NCBI RefSeq assembly: GCF_050563525.1
Contig: NZ_JBNXUN010000020.1
Location: 1 to 64,000, forward strand
DNA: 64,000 nucleotides
Reading direction: 5' to 3'
From: Falsiroseomonas sp050563525
Lineage (GTDB): Bacteria > Pseudomonadota > Alphaproteobacteria > Acetobacterales > Acetobacteraceae
Part shown: one piece after another, positions 34,858 to 44,421 of the stretch
Numbering within the stretch: the stretch's first letter is position 1
Layout of the letters: the number at the start of each line of letters is the position of its first letter
Program-made: the position numbers and the translations under genes
The notes under the pieces: generated by a model
Told to the model about the DNA's origin: nothing
Database searches by the model: none
Seen by the model: only the letters and a program-made list of their open reading frames with translations

Positions 34858-37167
34858 CTAGCCTGCCCTCGGTGGGTCGAAGGCACGGATCGGCGGCAGG
34901 TTGCCGGTGAAGCGCTCGACCTCCACCACGGTGATCTGACCGGTGCAGCCCTGGGCGAGCGCCGAGGTCCCGGCATCCCGCGTCAGCACATTCGGGTTGC
35001 CGTGCACGCAGAGCGGCCGGTCGTCCTCCGGATCCTCCGGATCGTACCAGGCGCCGGTCGCCAGCTGCACGACGCCGGGGCGGATGTCCGTGGTCAGCCG
35101 CACTGCGGCCAGGCAGGCGCCGCGGGCGTTGGACAGCCGGATGACGTCACCATCGGCAATGCCGCGCGCCGCCGCGTCCGCGGGATGCATGGTGGCGACC
35201 TCCCGGCCGCGTCGTTTCGACCCGATGCTGTGGCCGCCGAAATCGAGCTGGCTGTGCAGCCGCGTCGCCGGCTGGTTGGCGACGAGGTGCAGCGGCGTGC
35301 CGGGGCCTGGAGTCTCCTCGGGCGGCAGCCAGGTGGGATGGCCGGGGCAGCTTGCCTCGCCAAAGCCGGCCACGGTCTCGGAGAAGATCTCGATTCTTCC
35401 GCTCGCGGTCGGCAACGGGTTGGCGTCCGGATCCTCGTGGAAGGCACGCCAGGGGCCACCGTCGTCGGGGGCCTGCGGCAGGCGCAGGCTGCCCGCGGCC
35501 CAGAACTCCTCGAAGTCCGGCGCGGGCAGGCCCTGGTCGCGCAGCCCCTGCTGCGTGCGCGCATAGAGGTGCCGTAGCCAGTCGCGGCTGTTGCGACCTT
35601 CGGTGAAGGCTTGCTCCACGCCAAGGCGCCGGCTGAGGGCTGCGAAGATGTCGTGGTCGTCCCGCGCCTCGCCATAGGGCTCCGCGATCCGGTGCATCGC
35701 CACCATGAGCGGATCATGGGAGCTGTAGCCGATGTCCTCGCGCTCCAGCGTCATGGTCGCGGGCAGGACGATGTCGGCGTGGCGCGCCGTGGCGGTCCAG
35801 GCCTGCTCGTGCACGACCAGCGTGTCGACGCGTGCGAAGGCCTGCCGCAGACGGTTGAGGTCCTGGTGGTGGTGGAAGGGGTTGCCGCCGGCCCAGTAGA
35901 CCAGCCGGATGTCGGGGTAGGTTCGCGTCTGGCCGTTGTACCGGTAGGCCGCACCAGGGTTCAGCAGCATGTCCGCGATGCGGGCGACGGGAATGAAGTT
36001 GCCGTGCCGGTTGCGTCCCTGCGACAGGGTGGGACCGGGCACGGCGTTGGCGCGTCGGCCATAATAGCCGATGGCGCCCAGGGCATAGCCGTAGCCGCCG
36101 CCGGGCAGGCCAATCTGGCCGAGGGCCGCCGCCAGCACCGCGCCCATCCAGACCGGCTGTTCGCCATGCTCTGCCCGCTGCAGCGAATGGGCCACGGTCA
36201 CCAGCACCCGCTTGCCGTGCAGCCGGCGCGCCAGGGCGCGGATCGCCTCCGCCGCCACGCCGGTGATCGGCGCCGCCCAGTCGGCGTTCTTCGGCTGGCC
36301 GTCCGCCTCGCCCAGGAGGTAGCGCTCGAAGACCGGCCAGCCGACGGTGTAGCGCTCGATGAAGGCCCTGTCGTGCAATCCATCGGTGACCAGCGTGTGC
36401 ACGAGCGCGAGCATCAGCGCGGTGTCGGTCCCCGGGATGTTGGCGATCCACTCGGAACGGGTCTCCTCCGGCAGGTCGCTGTGCAATGGACCAATCAGGA
36501 TGAAGTCGCAGCCGCGTTCGCGGGCCGCCCGCATGGCGCCGCGCTCGACGTGCTCGCTGATGCCGCCGCCCGATACCATGGCGTTCTTGAGCGCCATGCC
36601 GCCGAAGGCCAGCACGACCTCGCTATGCGTCGCCACCTGGTCCCATGTGACGTTGTGCTTGGTCAGGGCCTCGTAGTCGCCGAGGATATGCGGCACGATC
36701 ACCGTGGCAGCGGCGGAGCTGTAGCTGTTGACCGAGGCGACGTAGCCGCCCAGGGCCGTGTTCAGGAAGCGGTGGATCTGGCTCTGGGCGTGGTGGAAGC
36801 GCCCGGCGCTGGCCCAACCGTAGGAGCCGCCGAAGACGCCGTCCGGCCCATGCCGGTCCCGGACCCGACGCAGTTCGTCGCCCAGCAAGTCCAGCACCGC
36901 GTCCCAGGCCATGGGAACGAACTCGTCCCGTCCGCGCCGGCGATCCGGCCCGGGGCCCCGCTCCAGCCAGCCACGGCGCACCATCGGCTGCGCGATGCGC
37001 GCGGGGTGCCGCAGTGCAGAGGGGAAGTTCTGGATGATCTCATTGGGGTCCGGATCGCCCGGATACTGGCGAACCAGAAGCTCGCCGTCGCGCATCGCCG
37101 CGGAGAAGACGCCCCAGTGCGAGCTGTGCGGACGGAATTCGGCCATCGGTTCGATGTCGGCACTCAT
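34858..37167 (-). CDS. molybdopterin-dependent oxidoreductase, BisC/TorA-type
   Basis: 769-residue molybdenum enzyme of the DMSO-reductase family. GSYGWASAGRFHHAQSQ (residues 114-130) carries the expected molybdenum ligand Ser120, as in biotin-sulfoxide and TMAO reductases. Other family segments are IGPLHSDLPEETRSEW and the C-terminal domain ending QGCTGQITVVEVERF. There is no N-terminal iron-sulfur motif and no Tat signal, so it is probably a cytoplasmic single-subunit S- or N-oxide reductase. The ATG at 37167 follows GGAGG. An MFS gene on the same strand lies 164 bp upstream. Confidence 0.87.
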   Translation of the reverse strand: MSADIEPMAEFRPHSSHWGVFSAAMRDGELLVRQYPGDPDPNEIIQNFPSALRHPARIAQPMVRRGWLERGPGPDRRRGRDEFVPMAWDAVLDLLGDELRRVRDRHGPDGVFGGSYGWASAGRFHHAQSQIHRFLNTALGGYVASVNSYSSAAATVIVPHILGDYEALTKHNVTWDQVATHSEVVLAFGGMALKNAMVSGGGISEHVERGAMRAARERGCDFILIGPLHSDLPEETRSEWIANIPGTDTALMLALVHTLVTDGLHDRAFIERYTVGWPVFERYLLGEADGQPKNADWAAPITGVAAEAIRALARRLHGKRVLVTVAHSLQRAEHGEQPVWMGAVLAAALGQIGLPGGGYGYALGAIGYYGRRANAVPGPTLSQGRNRHGNFIPVARIADMLLNPGAAYRYNGQTRTYPDIRLVYWAGGNPFHHHQDLNRLRQAFARVDTLVVHEQAWTATARHADIVLPATMTLEREDIGYSSHDPLMVAMHRIAEPYGEARDDHDIFAALSRRLGVEQAFTEGRNSRDWLRHLYARTQQGLRDQGLPAPDFEEFWAAGSLRLPQAPDDGGPWRAFHEDPDANPLPTASGRIEIFSETVAGFGEASCPGHPTWLPPEETPGPGTPLHLVANQPATRLHSQLDFGGHSIGSKRRGREVATMHPADAAARGIADGDVIRLSNARGACLAAVRLTTDIRPGVVQLATGAWYDPEDPEDDRPLCVHGNPNVLTRDAGTSALAQGCTGQITVVEVERFTGNLPPIRAFDPPRAG

Positions 37168-37331
37168 GCGATTGCCTCCGGGCATGGTTGAGAGGGGCTT
37201 CCTGTGCAGTATCATGGCACGGACGCTGCTTCGAGTACGGGCTTTGAATGCAGTCGCCCGGACTTGGATGCGGGTCAGCAGTGGGCAGGCGCCGCCGATA
37301 CCTGAGTACGATGTCGATTGCGGCCCTTGCT

Positions 37332-38582
37332 TCAGGCCGCGGCCCGCAACGATTGCATCGCGCCGCGCTGCCGCATCAGCAGGGTGCCGATCAGCGCCAC
37401 CTGCGCCAGGCCGAAAACAATTCCGACCCACCAGGCCGCGGCATAGAAGCCAACGCCGTCATAGATCGCCCCCGCCAGCCAGGCGCCGAAGGCCATCCCG
37501 GCGAGGCTGCACATGAGCAGCGCCGGAACGCGCCAGGTGACTTCGGCAACCGGGAACAACTCCCGCACCGCGAGCACATAGGCGGGCACGATCCCGCCGA
37601 AGCCAAGTCCATAGGCGGCGGCCGCGAAGAACAGCCCCGCCTCGTCCTGCGTCGCCAGAAAGCCCAGCATCCCCACCGTCTGCGCCAGCCCGCCGATGAA
37701 GACGGTCCACAACCCGCCGACACGGTCCGACAGCCAGCCCCAGAATTGCCGCGCCACGAAGGCCGAAAGCAGCAGCACGGACAGCATGGCGGCCCCCACC
37801 GAGGTCCGGATGCCGAGGTCGCCGCAGAAGGCGACGAGATGCGCCGCCGGCATGGCCATGGGCACGCAGCACAGGAAGCTGCCAAGCGCCAGCAGTGCCA
37901 GCGCCGTGTTCGGCGGCATCCCCAGCACCGGCGCCCCGGGCTGCGACCGGATCGCGCCTGGCCCGCTCAGCGGCACCGGCGGTGGCCGCAAGACCAGCGC
38001 CGCCAGCGTGACGATGACCGCCGAGGCAGCGGCGCCATAGCCCAGCATGGTCCACTGCCAGCCGAAGGCCGCGATGCTCCGCTCGAAGAGCGAGGGCCAG
38101 ACGAAGCCCGCGACGTATTGGCCGGAGGAGACGAGAGCCAGCGCCGTGCCTCGCCGCCGGTCGAACCAGAGCGACACATAGGCCAGCATCGGCGGGAACA
38201 GCGCGCCATTCCCGAAGAGCCCGACGCCGAGGCCGATGCCGACGAGCAGCGACCATGGCTCCGCAAGCGAGGCAGTGACCAGGCCGGCCAGGATTGCAGA
38301 GCCGCCAAGCATGGCAACCGCACGCTGCCCGAACCGTCCCGCCAGCAGCCCGCAGACGACGCCGCCGATGCCGGTACCGAGGTAAGCGAGCGAGGTGGCA
38401 AGCGAGGGGAGCGACCTGCCCGCGCCCAATGTCTCGGAGATTGGCACGAGGCCGACGACCACCGTCAGTGGGGCGCCCGCGGCGAACGCGAGCATGGTCA
38501 GGGCGGCGGCGGCAATGATCCAGGAATGGCGGGATTCGATGCTGCGCGCCTGGTCCGCGCGAATTCCGCCTGGTTCTCCCAT
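37332..38582 (-). CDS. MFS transporter
   Basis: Membrane protein of 416 residues with about twelve hydrophobic segments. The loop-2/3 motif GLLAGRFGQRAVAMLGG and FDRRRGTALALVSSGQYVAGFVW, plus a central loop near residue 205, resemble oxalate/monocarboxylate-type MFS carriers. The ATG at 38582 has GGAGA eight bases upstream; an ATG five codons earlier is an alternative. It is upstream of the molybdoenzyme gene on the same strand and may import its substrate. Confidence 0.83.
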   Translation of the reverse strand: MGEPGGIRADQARSIESRHSWIIAAAALTMLAFAAGAPLTVVVGLVPISETLGAGRSLPSLATSLAYLGTGIGGVVCGLLAGRFGQRAVAMLGGSAILAGLVTASLAEPWSLLVGIGLGVGLFGNGALFPPMLAYVSLWFDRRRGTALALVSSGQYVAGFVWPSLFERSIAAFGWQWTMLGYGAAASAVIVTLAALVLRPPPVPLSGPGAIRSQPGAPVLGMPPNTALALLALGSFLCCVPMAMPAAHLVAFCGDLGIRTSVGAAMLSVLLLSAFVARQFWGWLSDRVGGLWTVFIGGLAQTVGMLGFLATQDEAGLFFAAAAYGLGFGGIVPAYVLAVRELFPVAEVTWRVPALLMCSLAGMAFGAWLAGAIYDGVGFYAAAWWVGIVFGLAQVALIGTLLMRQRGAMQSLRAAA

Positions 38583-39023
38583 GGCGGAAGTCTCCATGCG
38601 CCCGGCACCTGAGACAAGCCCCGCACTGCAACGGCGGTACGCACGGCGCCGCCGATCCCCGTGAGCCGCTTCTGGCGGGCAGGATGCCGGCGACAACAGC
38701 GTGGCCGTGGGGTCGCACTGGTTGATAGATTTGCGGCCCAGGAGCCACGCGCGAACGCCTGGTCGCAGCTTGCGGCGAAGGGCGGCGGAGCGGCAGGCCA
38801 TGGTCGGCGGGGCCGCAGGCCGCTTGTCATTGTGACGCTTCTATTGCATTTTTATGAAGGCCCAGCGCCAATCGAAAGCGGTACTGGCTGGAAGGTGTCG
38901 TTTCGTCCCGCCACCAGCTGCGGCTGAATTTTACGGAATTGGCTCGGACAACATTCCGGCGACAATAAAGCGACTGCAAATCTAGATATATTTTCGACTT
39001 TGCAAAGAAAAGGGAAACGACCC
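38583..39023. promoter_or_regulatory. divergent promoter region, AT-rich end
   Basis: 441 bp between the MFS gene and the first binding-protein gene. The right end is strikingly AT-rich: TATATT at 38987-38992 is a candidate -10 box. A near-direct repeat, CGACTGCAAA at 38971-38980 and CGACTTTGCAAAG at 38995-39007, flanks it and could be a regulator site. AAGGGA before the ATG at 39024 serves as ribosome binding site. No gene is apparent inside. Confidence 0.45.
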
Positions 39024-40052
39024 ATGCAATGCCGCCTCCTGCTCCCGCTCCTGGCTCTTGGTGCGGGCACCGTCACGACGCCCGTCGCGGCGCAGGGCTC
39101 ATTGAACCTGTACTGTTCAGTCCAGAACGAATGGTGCCAGGCGGTCGCCACCAACTTCCAGCGCGATACCGGCATCCGCGTGAACATGACGCAGCGCGGC
39201 AGTGGCGAGACGCTGGCCGCGATTCGCGCCGAATCGCAGAATCCACGCGGCGACGTCTGGTTCGGCGGCACCGGAGACCCGCATCTGGCCGCGGGCGAGG
39301 AAAACCTGACGCAGGCCTATGAGAGCCCCAACAATGCCGGCCTGCATCCCTGGGCGCTGACCCAGTGGCAGCAATCCCAGCGGCGTGCCGTAGGCGTCTA
39401 CGCCGGCGCGGTCGGCTTCGGAATCAACACGGAGTTGCTGGCACGCAAGAACATCGCGCCGCCGACCTGCTGGGCGGACCTGCTGGATGCGCGCTTCCGC
39501 GGCGAGATCCAGATCGCCAACCCGAACTCCTCCGGCACCGCCTATGTCGTCATTGCGACGCTGGTGCAGCTGATGGGGGAGGAGCCGGCCTTCGAATACC
39601 TGCGCCGCATGCACCCCAACGTGAATTCCTATACCCGGTCCGGCACCGCGCCAATCAAGGCCGTGGCGCGCGGTGAGACCGGCGTGTCCATCAGCTTCGT
39701 GCATGACGCGGTGACGGAGGCCAATGCCGGCTTCCCCGTGACCTACGCGACACCCTGCGAGGGCACCGGCTACGAGATCGGGTCCATGTCCATCATCCGC
39801 GGGTCGCGCAACCTGACTCAGGCGCGCCGCTTCTACGACTGGGCGCTGACGGAGCCGGCCCAGCGGCTGGGCTTCGAGGCCGGCGGCCAGTTGCAGATGC
39901 CCTCCAACACCGCCGCCCCGCTGCCGCCCAATGCCCCCGACCTCTCGCGCATCCGGCTCATCGAGTATGACTTCGCGAAGTACGGCCAGGCTGCCGAGCG
40001 TCGCCGGCTCATCCAGCGCTGGGACCGCGAGGTCGGCTCCGCGCCGCGCTGA
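39024..40052 (+). CDS. ABC substrate-binding protein, iron(III)/phosphonate type, copy 1
   Basis: Periplasmic receptor of 342 residues of the Fbp/AfuA and 2-aminoethylphosphonate class (SBP_bac_6/8-like). Signal peptide about residues 1-24, ending TPVAAQ. The mature protein begins SLNLYCSVQNEWCQAVATNF, then RGDVWFGGTGDPHLAAGEEN, IANPNSSGTAYVVIATLVQ and SMSIIRGSRNL. It lacks an obvious pair of adjacent tyrosines for ferric iron, so a small organic ligand is as likely as iron. First of three tandem paralogues. Confidence 0.87.
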   Translation: MQCRLLLPLLALGAGTVTTPVAAQGSLNLYCSVQNEWCQAVATNFQRDTGIRVNMTQRGSGETLAAIRAESQNPRGDVWFGGTGDPHLAAGEENLTQAYESPNNAGLHPWALTQWQQSQRRAVGVYAGAVGFGINTELLARKNIAPPTCWADLLDARFRGEIQIANPNSSGTAYVVIATLVQLMGEEPAFEYLRRMHPNVNSYTRSGTAPIKAVARGETGVSISFVHDAVTEANAGFPVTYATPCEGTGYEIGSMSIIRGSRNLTQARRFYDWALTEPAQRLGFEAGGQLQMPSNTAAPLPPNAPDLSRIRLIEYDFAKYGQAAERRRLIQRWDREVGSAPR

Positions 40053-40117
40053 CCCCCGCCCCCGCCGGCGTGCATCCGCGCGCCGGCCCGCTGAACCGCC
40101 CCAGGATACCCCCCGAC

Positions 40118-41155
40118 ATGTCCCACCGCCTGGTCGCCGCCGTCGCGGTCGCCGCTTTCGCCTCCTTGTCGGCGCCCCTATCCGGCCCGGCCGCTGCGCA
40201 GGGCAGCCTCAACATGCTCTGCGCCCCGGCCGCCGACTGGTGCGAGGCGATCGCCGCTGCCTTCCAGCGGGAGACGGGCGTTCGCGTCGCCATGGCGCGC
40301 AAATCGGCCGGCGAGATCCTGGCGCAGATCCGGGCGGAGGCGCAGAACCCGCGCACCGACATCTGGTTCGGCGCCTCCTCCGAGACGCACATCTCGGCGG
40401 CGGAGGCGAACCTGCTGCAGCCCTACACCTCGCCCAACATGGCGGAGCTGCACCCCTGGGCGCAGCGCGTGCATGCCATGGCAGGGGAGCGCTGCGTCGG
40501 CGTGTCATCCGGCGCCATCGGTCTTGCCTGGAACCGGGAGTTGATGGCGCGGAAGAACCTGCCGCTGCCGGCGAGCTGGGCGGACATGCTGAACCCGGCC
40601 TATCGCGGCGAGATCCAGCTGCCCAATCCGAATTCCTCCGGCACCGCCTACACCATCATCGCCGGGCTGGTGCAGCTGTGGGACGAGGATCGCGCCTTCG
40701 CCTACCTGCGGCAGCTGCATGCCAATGTGAACGCCTACACACGCTCCGGCGCCGCGCCGATGCAGGCGGTATCGCGCGGCGAGACGGCGCTGGCGGTCAG
40801 CTTCAACATGGAGGTCACCTCCATGCAGCAGGCCGGCTTCCCGATCGACATCGCCTACCCCAGCGAGGGCACCAGCTACGAGGTCGCCTGCATGTCGATC
40901 ATCCGCGGCGCCCGCAACCTCGCTCAGGCGCGGCGCTTCTACGATTGGTACCTGACGCCGGCGGCGATGGATATCGGCCCGAAGGTCAACCAGTTCCATG
41001 CCCCGGCGCATCGCGGCGCGGCACCGGATCCCCGCATCCCGGACATCTCCGCCATCCGGCTGGTGGACTACGACTTCGCCGCCTTCGGCCAGGCCGATAC
41101 GCGGCGCCGCATCCTGCAGCGCTGGGACCGCGAGGTCGGCGCCCTGCCGCGCTGA
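40118..41155 (+). CDS. ABC substrate-binding protein, copy 2 (diverged)
   Basis: Second tandem paralogue, 345 residues, with a signal peptide ending GPAAAQ. It keeps the frame GSLNMLCAPAADWCEAIAAA, LPNPNSSGTAYTII and the C-terminal RWDREVGALPR. The ligand-facing region differs from the other two: TDIWFGASSETHISAAEANL replaces RGDVWFGGTGDPH, and the FVHDA-type segment becomes SFNMEVTSMQ. This pattern points to a changed ligand specificity. Weak ribosome binding site; 65 bp after copy 1. Confidence 0.86.
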   Translation: MSHRLVAAVAVAAFASLSAPLSGPAAAQGSLNMLCAPAADWCEAIAAAFQRETGVRVAMARKSAGEILAQIRAEAQNPRTDIWFGASSETHISAAEANLLQPYTSPNMAELHPWAQRVHAMAGERCVGVSSGAIGLAWNRELMARKNLPLPASWADMLNPAYRGEIQLPNPNSSGTAYTIIAGLVQLWDEDRAFAYLRQLHANVNAYTRSGAAPMQAVSRGETALAVSFNMEVTSMQQAGFPIDIAYPSEGTSYEVACMSIIRGARNLAQARRFYDWYLTPAAMDIGPKVNQFHAPAHRGAAPDPRIPDISAIRLVDYDFAAFGQADTRRRILQRWDREVGALPR

Positions 41156-41174
41156 AGTTTACAGAGAGAACCGC

Positions 41175-42197
41175 ATGAACCGCCACCACCTGGCACTCGC
41201 CGCAGTCTTCACCCTTCCGGCGCTGCCCGCGGCCGCGCAAGGCCAGCTCAACCTGTACTGCTCCGCCACGCTGGAGTGGTGCCAGCCGATCGCGCGCGGC
41301 TTCGAGCGCGAGACCGGCATCCGCGTGAACCTGACGCAGAAATCGACCGGCGAGATGCTGGCGCAGATCCGCAGCGAAGCGCGCAATCCGCGCGGCGACG
41401 TGTGGTGGGGCGGCACTGGCGACCCGCATGTGGCAGCCGGTGAGGAGAACCTGACCCAGCCGCATGAAAGCCCACGCATCGCGGAACTGCACGACTGGGC
41501 GCAGGCGCAGTGGCGGCAGACGCAGGGCCGCACGGTCGGTGTCTATGCCAGCGTGCTCGGCTTCGGCTTCAACACGGAACTCATCGCGCGCCGCAACCTG
41601 CCGGCGCCGCGCTGCTGGGCCGACCTGATCGACCCCGCCTATCGCGGCGAGATCCAGATGGCCAATCCGAATTCCTCCGGCACCGCCTACATCATCATCG
41701 CCACGCTGGTGCAGATGATGGGGGAGGAGCCGGCCTTCGACTACCTCAAGCGCCTGCACGGCAGCATCAACGCCTATCCGCGGTCCGGCACCGCGCCCAT
41801 CACGGCGGTGGCGCGCGGCGAGACGGCGCTGTCGCTGTCCTTCGTGCACAATGCGGCGGAGGAAGCGGCGGCCGGCTTTCCGGTGGGTCACGCAGTGCCC
41901 TGCGAGGGTACGGGCTACGAGATCGGCTCCATGTCGATCATCCGCGGCGCGCGCAACCTGGCCGCTGCGCAGCAATTCTACCATTGGGCGCTGTCGGCGC
42001 CGGCGCAGGTCACCGCCTCGCAGGAGGCGAAGAAGCTGCAGACCATGGCCAACCGCGGTGTGCCGCTGACCGAGGGTGCGCCAAACATGGCAACCGCGCG
42101 GATCATCGACTACGACAATGCCCGCTTCGGCGCGAGCGCCGAACGGCGCCGGCTGCTGGGGCGCTGGGACAGGGAGGTCGGCGCGCTGCCGCGCTGA
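41175..42197 (+). CDS. ABC substrate-binding protein, copy 3
   Basis: Third paralogue, 340 residues, signal peptide ending LPAAAQ. It is clearly closer to copy 1 than to copy 2: RGDVWWGGTGDPHVAAGEEN, MANPNSSGTAYIIIATLVQM, PCEGTGYEIGSMSIIRGA. A Cys pair (YCSATLEWC) at the mature N-terminus is shared by all three (LCAPAADWC in copy 2). It starts 19 bp after copy 2 with AGAGAG upstream and is followed after 10 bp by the permease gene. Confidence 0.87.
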   Translation: MNRHHLALAAVFTLPALPAAAQGQLNLYCSATLEWCQPIARGFERETGIRVNLTQKSTGEMLAQIRSEARNPRGDVWWGGTGDPHVAAGEENLTQPHESPRIAELHDWAQAQWRQTQGRTVGVYASVLGFGFNTELIARRNLPAPRCWADLIDPAYRGEIQMANPNSSGTAYIIIATLVQMMGEEPAFDYLKRLHGSINAYPRSGTAPITAVARGETALSLSFVHNAAEEAAAGFPVGHAVPCEGTGYEIGSMSIIRGARNLAAAQQFYHWALSAPAQVTASQEAKKLQTMANRGVPLTEGAPNMATARIIDYDNARFGASAERRRLLGRWDREVGALPR

Positions 42198-42207
42198 AGC
42201 CAGCCTC

Positions 42208-44421
42208 ATGTTCTTCGGAACCTCCTTCTTCTTCTGGCTGATCGCCGCCCTCGGGACGCTGGTCCTGCCCTGGCATATGCAGCAGGACGGCCTGACGGTG
42301 GCGGGCCTGTTCGCGCTGGGACGGGAGGAGGCGGAGGCGGCCTCCGCCCTGTCGCAGGCGGCGCAGCATGGGCGGTTCTGGTTCTGGCCGATCATCGCCG
42401 CGCTGGCCCTGTCGCTGCCTGGCGCGTTGCCCTCAGGCGACCGCGCCATGCGCTCGCGCTTCCTGGTCTGGGGCGGCGGGCTCGGGCTGGCGGGTCTGGT
42501 GGCGCAGGGGCTGGCGGTCGGCATCCAGGGCTGGTCCTGGCCGATCCTCGCCAGCCTGTTCGGGGACCTCAAGGACAGGCAATTCGGTATTGGCCTCGGC
42601 GGATCGCTGGCCTTTGCGGGCTTCCTGATCCTGCTGACGGACGGTCTGGCGCTGCGCGGCTACTTCAAGGGCGACCGCTTCGTCTCCGGCGCCGTCGGGC
42701 TGCTGGTGGCCTCCATCATCGTCTTCACCGCCTGGCCCGTGGGCACGGTGCTGTCCGAGATGTTCACGCCGCGCGCTGAACTTTCCGTCGGCGCGGCCAT
42801 GGCGGAACGGCTGTTCGATTCGAAGATCTGGGGCCTGGGCTGCGTCACCGGGCGGGTGAATTGCGGCGTGTTCTGGAACACGCTGCTGCTGGCAACCAGC
42901 ACCGCGACGGCGGCCACCATCCTCGGCCTGTGCTTCGCGCTGATCGTCACGCGCAGCGGCTTCCGCGCCAAGCGGCTGCTGCGGCTGCTGACGGTGCTGC
43001 CCATCATCACGCCGCCCTTCGTCATCGGCCTCGGCCTAATCCTGATCTTCGGGCGGTCGGGCGTGTTCAACCAGATCGCGGAATCGATGTTCGGCCTGGA
43101 ACTCGGCCGCTGGATCTACGGCTTCAACGGTGTGATGCTGGCGCAGGTCTTTTCCTTCACGCCGATCGCCTTCCTGGTGCTGATCGGCGTGGTCGAGGGC
43201 ATTTCCCCCGCCATGGAGGAAGCCTCCCAGACCCTGCGCGCCAGCCAGATGCGGACCTTTCGCGCGGTGACGCTGCCGCTGATGCTGCCGGGCCTGGCCA
43301 ATGCCTGGCTGGTGGTGTTTGTCGAAAGCCTGGCGGATTTCGGCAACCCGATCGTGCTCGGCGGCTCCTTCGGCGTGCTGTCCACCGAGATCTTCTTCGC
43401 CGTGGTCGGCGCGCAGCAGGATTTCGGGCGGGCTGCGGTGCTGGCCGCCATCATGCTGGTGGTGGCGCTGACCGCCTTCATCATCCAGCGCAGCGTGGTC
43501 GGCAAGCGATCCTACGTCTCGATGACTGGCAAGGGCGATGTCGGCCTTCCGACGAAGCTGCCGCCGCCGGTGCGGCGGGTGGCCTACGCGGTGGCGATCC
43601 CCTGGGCGTTGCTGACCATCATCGTGTACTTCATGGCGTTGGCCGGCGCCTTCGTGCGGGTCTGGGGGCGGGACTGGACGCCGACCTTCAGCCATTTCGA
43701 GCGCGCCTTCGCGCTGGAATGGTCCAGCACGGGGTCGCTGATCTTCTCCGGCGGTGCCTGGCATTCGCTGTTCACCACCATCCAGCTCGCCGCCATCGCG
43801 GCACCGATCACGGCGGGCCTCGGCCTGCTGGCCTCCTGGGTGCTGACCCGCCAGCGCTTTGCCGGGCGCACCGCGCTGGAGTTCGCGCTGATGCTGACCT
43901 TCGCGGTGCCCGGCACGGTGATCGGCGTCGCCTACATCCTGACCTACAACCTGCCGCCGCTGGAGATCACCGGCACGGCGGTCATCCTGGTCGCCTGCTT
44001 CGTGTTCCGGAACCTGCCGGTCGGCGTGCGCTCCGGCGTCGCGGCGATGAGCCAGCTGGACAAGTCGCTGGACGAGGCCGCGGTGACGCTGCGCGCTTCC
44101 ACCTTCCGCACGCTGACCACGGTGGTGCTGCCGCTGCTGAAGCCGGCCATCGTCACCGCGCTGGTCTATTCCTTCGTCCGCGCGATGACCACGGTCTCGG
44201 CCGTGATCTTCCTGGTCTCGGCGGAGTATGAGATGGCGACGGTGTTCATCATCAACCGGGTGATCAACGGCGACTACGGCCTGGCCATCGCCTACTGCGC
44301 GGTGCTGATCGTGCTGATGATGGCGGCGATCGGGCTGATCAACCTGCTGGTCGGGCGCCGCAACCTCGGCCGGCGCGCGGCCGCCATTCCCACCCCCGCC
44401 CCTGTCGGAGGCCGCGCGTGA
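42208..44421 (+). CDS. two-domain ABC permease, FbpB/AfuB type
   Basis: Inner-membrane permease of 737 residues containing two binding-protein-dependent transport domains in one chain. The first EAA loop reads EGISPAMEEASQTLRASQMRTF, the second AAMSQLDKSLDEAAVTLRASTF. The first permease domain only begins near residue 220; the preceding part holds about six additional hydrophobic segments, longer than the usual N-terminus. The single chain forms the whole channel. Starts 10 bp after binding protein copy 3 and overlaps the ATPase gene. Confidence 0.88.
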   Translation: MFFGTSFFFWLIAALGTLVLPWHMQQDGLTVAGLFALGREEAEAASALSQAAQHGRFWFWPIIAALALSLPGALPSGDRAMRSRFLVWGGGLGLAGLVAQGLAVGIQGWSWPILASLFGDLKDRQFGIGLGGSLAFAGFLILLTDGLALRGYFKGDRFVSGAVGLLVASIIVFTAWPVGTVLSEMFTPRAELSVGAAMAERLFDSKIWGLGCVTGRVNCGVFWNTLLLATSTATAATILGLCFALIVTRSGFRAKRLLRLLTVLPIITPPFVIGLGLILIFGRSGVFNQIAESMFGLELGRWIYGFNGVMLAQVFSFTPIAFLVLIGVVEGISPAMEEASQTLRASQMRTFRAVTLPLMLPGLANAWLVVFVESLADFGNPIVLGGSFGVLSTEIFFAVVGAQQDFGRAAVLAAIMLVVALTAFIIQRSVVGKRSYVSMTGKGDVGLPTKLPPPVRRVAYAVAIPWALLTIIVYFMALAGAFVRVWGRDWTPTFSHFERAFALEWSSTGSLIFSGGAWHSLFTTIQLAAIAAPITAGLGLLASWVLTRQRFAGRTALEFALMLTFAVPGTVIGVAYILTYNLPPLEITGTAVILVACFVFRNLPVGVRSGVAAMSQLDKSLDEAAVTLRASTFRTLTTVVLPLLKPAIVTALVYSFVRAMTTVSAVIFLVSAEYEMATVFIINRVINGDYGLAIAYCAVLIVLMMAAIGLINLLVGRRNLGRRAAAIPTPAPVGGRA

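Noticed and set aside
34471..35577. 368-codon plus-strand frame starting MNKRPHSLLDWLQ
   Set aside because: The opening looks protein-like, but it runs antisense through the IS21 remnant and into the molybdoenzyme gene and loses any protein character.
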